Shown here in pieces: positions 16,000 to 17,019 of a stretch of 17,019 nucleotides of DNA (its first letter is position 1; every line of letters starts with the position of its first letter). Below the pieces are notes generated by a model. That model saw only the letters and a list, made by a program, of their open reading frames with translations, was not told where the DNA came from and did not search any database. This stretch comes from an uncultured Bacteroidota bacterium (GTDB taxonomy: Bacteria > Bacteroidota > Bacteroidia > Chitinophagales > Chitinophagaceae): positions 1 through 17,019 of the forward strand of contig CAIWHF010000041.1 of assembly GCA_903912405.1 (NCBI GenBank), given 5' to 3'. A program made the translations under genes and the position numbers.

Positions 16000-16815
16000 A
16001 TGCAAAAGCTACTTAGATTTTTAGTACCCATATTCTCTATATCCTTTATTTTCAGTGCTTGTAGTAGTTACGAGGCCGTTTTGAAAAGCAAGGATATCAA
16101 TTTTAAATTAGCGAAAGCAAACGAATACTATGAAAAGAAAGATTATCAAAAAGCAAATGAGCTCTATGGTATGATCACTCCTATTTTGAGAGGTACCAAG
16201 AGTTTTGAAGCCGTATATTTAAAATATGCAAATAGTTATTTTAACTTGAAAGATTACCTCAGCGCTTCCTTGCATTATAAAAATTATGTAGAGGTTTTCC
16301 CTACATCAAAAGAAACAGAAAATGCAGAATATATGCATGCCTTATGCTTGTTTAAACTCGCCCCCAAAGCGTCATTAGAGCAAACCAATACCCTCAAAGC
16401 GCTAGATGCTTTACAGTCATTTATAAATACGCATCCTACATCTTCACACATTGCAGAAGCCAATAAATTGATAGCCAATTCAGTAAAAAAATTAGAGCAA
16501 AAAGAAGCTGATGCAGCGCAACTATATTTTAAAATAGGACAATACAAAGCAGCAAGTGTTTCCTTTAAAAGTGTACTTAGAAATTACCCAGAATCAGAAA
16601 AATCTGATTATTACCAATATTTTATTATAAAAAGTTTGTACCTTTACGCCCATTCTTCAATTGAAACGAAGCAAAAGGAACGTTATTCAAATGTATTAAC
16701 TGCATTTGAAGAATTACAAAACGAACATCCAAATTCTACTTTCATGAAGGACGCTGAAAAATATAAAAATTTATCAATTAATTTTTTAAAAACTATTGAC
16801 AATGAGCTTAAATAA
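16000..16815 (+). CDS. bamD: Outer membrane protein assembly factor BamD (TPR lipoprotein)
   Basis: BamD is a periplasmic lipoprotein of the BAM complex that helps BamA insert beta-barrel proteins into the outer membrane. A hydrophobic signal peptide (1-20) ends in a lipobox-like FSAC, with Cys21 as the predicted lipidated residue; Phe at -3 is less common than Leu. The mature part is helical with tetratricopeptide-like repeats at about 33-66, 70-105, 123-155, 172-205 and 215-262. They include the recurring pattern of a Tyr-rich helix followed by P(T/E/N)S, seen at FPTSKETENAEY, HPTSSHIAEA, YPESEKSDYY and HPNSTFMKDAEKY. At 271 residues it is a little longer than E. coli BamD (245). It is divergent from mraZ and overlaps the next gene by 14 bases. 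A generic TPR lipoprotein is the alternative, but the bamD-rpoZ pairing is common in Bacteroidota. Confidence 0.92.
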   Translation: MQKLLRFLVPIFSISFIFSACSSYEAVLKSKDINFKLAKANEYYEKKDYQKANELYGMITPILRGTKSFEAVYLKYANSYFNLKDYLSASLHYKNYVEVFPTSKETENAEYMHALCLFKLAPKASLEQTNTLKALDALQSFINTHPTSSHIAEANKLIANSVKKLEQKEADAAQLYFKIGQYKAASVSFKSVLRNYPESEKSDYYQYFIIKSLYLYAHSSIETKQKERYSNVLTAFEELQNEHPNSTFMKDAEKYKNLSINFLKTIDNELK

Positions 16816-17019
16816 AAGAGCAATGGCCGCTGTAAATCCTTTAATAGAATCACGTGATGTGGTAGCTATGAAAGAAAAAACTGGTAATTTATATGAGTCA
16901 ATTGTAATCGTATCTAAACGCGCAAATCAAATTGCCGTAGCTATGAAAGAAGATTTGCATAAAAAATTAGACGAATTTAGCAGTCATACCGACAACCTAG
17001 AAGAAATTCATGAAAATAA
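16802..17019 (+). CDS. rpoZ: DNA-directed RNA polymerase subunit omega, Bacteroidota type (3' end outside window)
   Basis: The omega subunit helps fold and assemble the beta' subunit of RNA polymerase. The frame is open from the ATG at 16802 to the window edge; 72 codons are visible, and the final TAA of the window is out of frame, so the gene continues. The stretch KTGNLYESIVIVSKRANQI (26-44) aligns with the omega core motif (KIGNRFDLVLVAARRARQM in E. coli). It is followed by a charged helix (47-60) and DNLEEI (64-69), as in Bacteroidota omega proteins, which are about 110 residues long. The start overlaps the bamD end by 14 bases in another frame. An internal ATG at 16823, 7 bases after the bamD stop, is a possible alternative start. 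Confidence 0.88.
   Translation, partial: MSLNKRAMAAVNPLIESRDVVAMKEKTGNLYESIVIVSKRANQIAVAMKEDLHKKLDEFSSHTDNLEEIHEN

Noticed and set aside
16284..16547. Minus-strand 87-codon open frame with several Cys and Ala residues
   Set aside because: It is antisense to bamD, and the bamD frame has clear lipoprotein and TPR features.
1..17019. Search for mobile elements, CRISPR arrays, tRNA/rRNA genes or a defence-like system
   Set aside because: Nearly all of the window is packed with conserved division, wall and BAM genes; no transposase, spaced-repeat array or RNA gene signature was seen.

Overview
The window is a chromosomal segment of a low-GC member of the Bacteroidota, most likely of the Chitinophagia/Sphingobacteriia side; the genus cannot be told from the sequence. 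The evidence is the gene order, the Bacteroidota-type FtsL, a PASTA-tailed FtsI, an enlarged MraY, the bamD-rpoZ pair with a Bacteroidota-style omega subunit, TAnnTTTG-type promoter elements, and the lack of Shine-Dalgarno sequences.

Positions 1 to about 15,680 hold one uninterrupted division and cell wall (dcw) operon on the minus strand. In transcription order it runs mraZ, rsmH, ftsL, ftsI, murE, mraY, murD, ftsW, murG, murC, ftsQ, ftsA, ftsZ, with ftsZ running off the left edge. Most junctions are within 5 bases or overlap by 1 to 4 bases, so translational coupling is likely. The largest gap, 47 bases, precedes ftsZ. The genes supply cytoplasmic peptidoglycan precursor steps (MurE, MurD, MurC), the membrane steps (MraY to lipid I, MurG to lipid II), the septal synthase pair FtsW/FtsI, its FtsL and FtsQ partners, and the cytoskeletal FtsA and FtsZ. 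The DNPR motif in MurE predicts meso-diaminopimelate in the wall. murF, murB and ddl are not in the cluster.

Positions 15,678 to 15,999 form a divergent intergenic region. It carries a Bacteroidota-type promoter pointing at mraZ, a -7-like element pointing at bamD, two palindromes, and four GTG-type repeats spaced exactly 10 bases apart just before mraZ. These repeats match the architecture of MraZ autoregulatory boxes.

From 16,000 to the right edge, on the plus strand, lie bamD (outer membrane assembly lipoprotein) and the start of rpoZ (RNA polymerase omega), overlapping by 14 bases.

This is a conserved housekeeping region. I see no mobile element, CRISPR array, RNA gene or new defence-like system. 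The points worth a second look are the MraZ-box array and intergenic palindromes, the lysine-rich tail of FtsQ, the long FtsZ linker, the MraY insert and the PASTA domain on FtsI.
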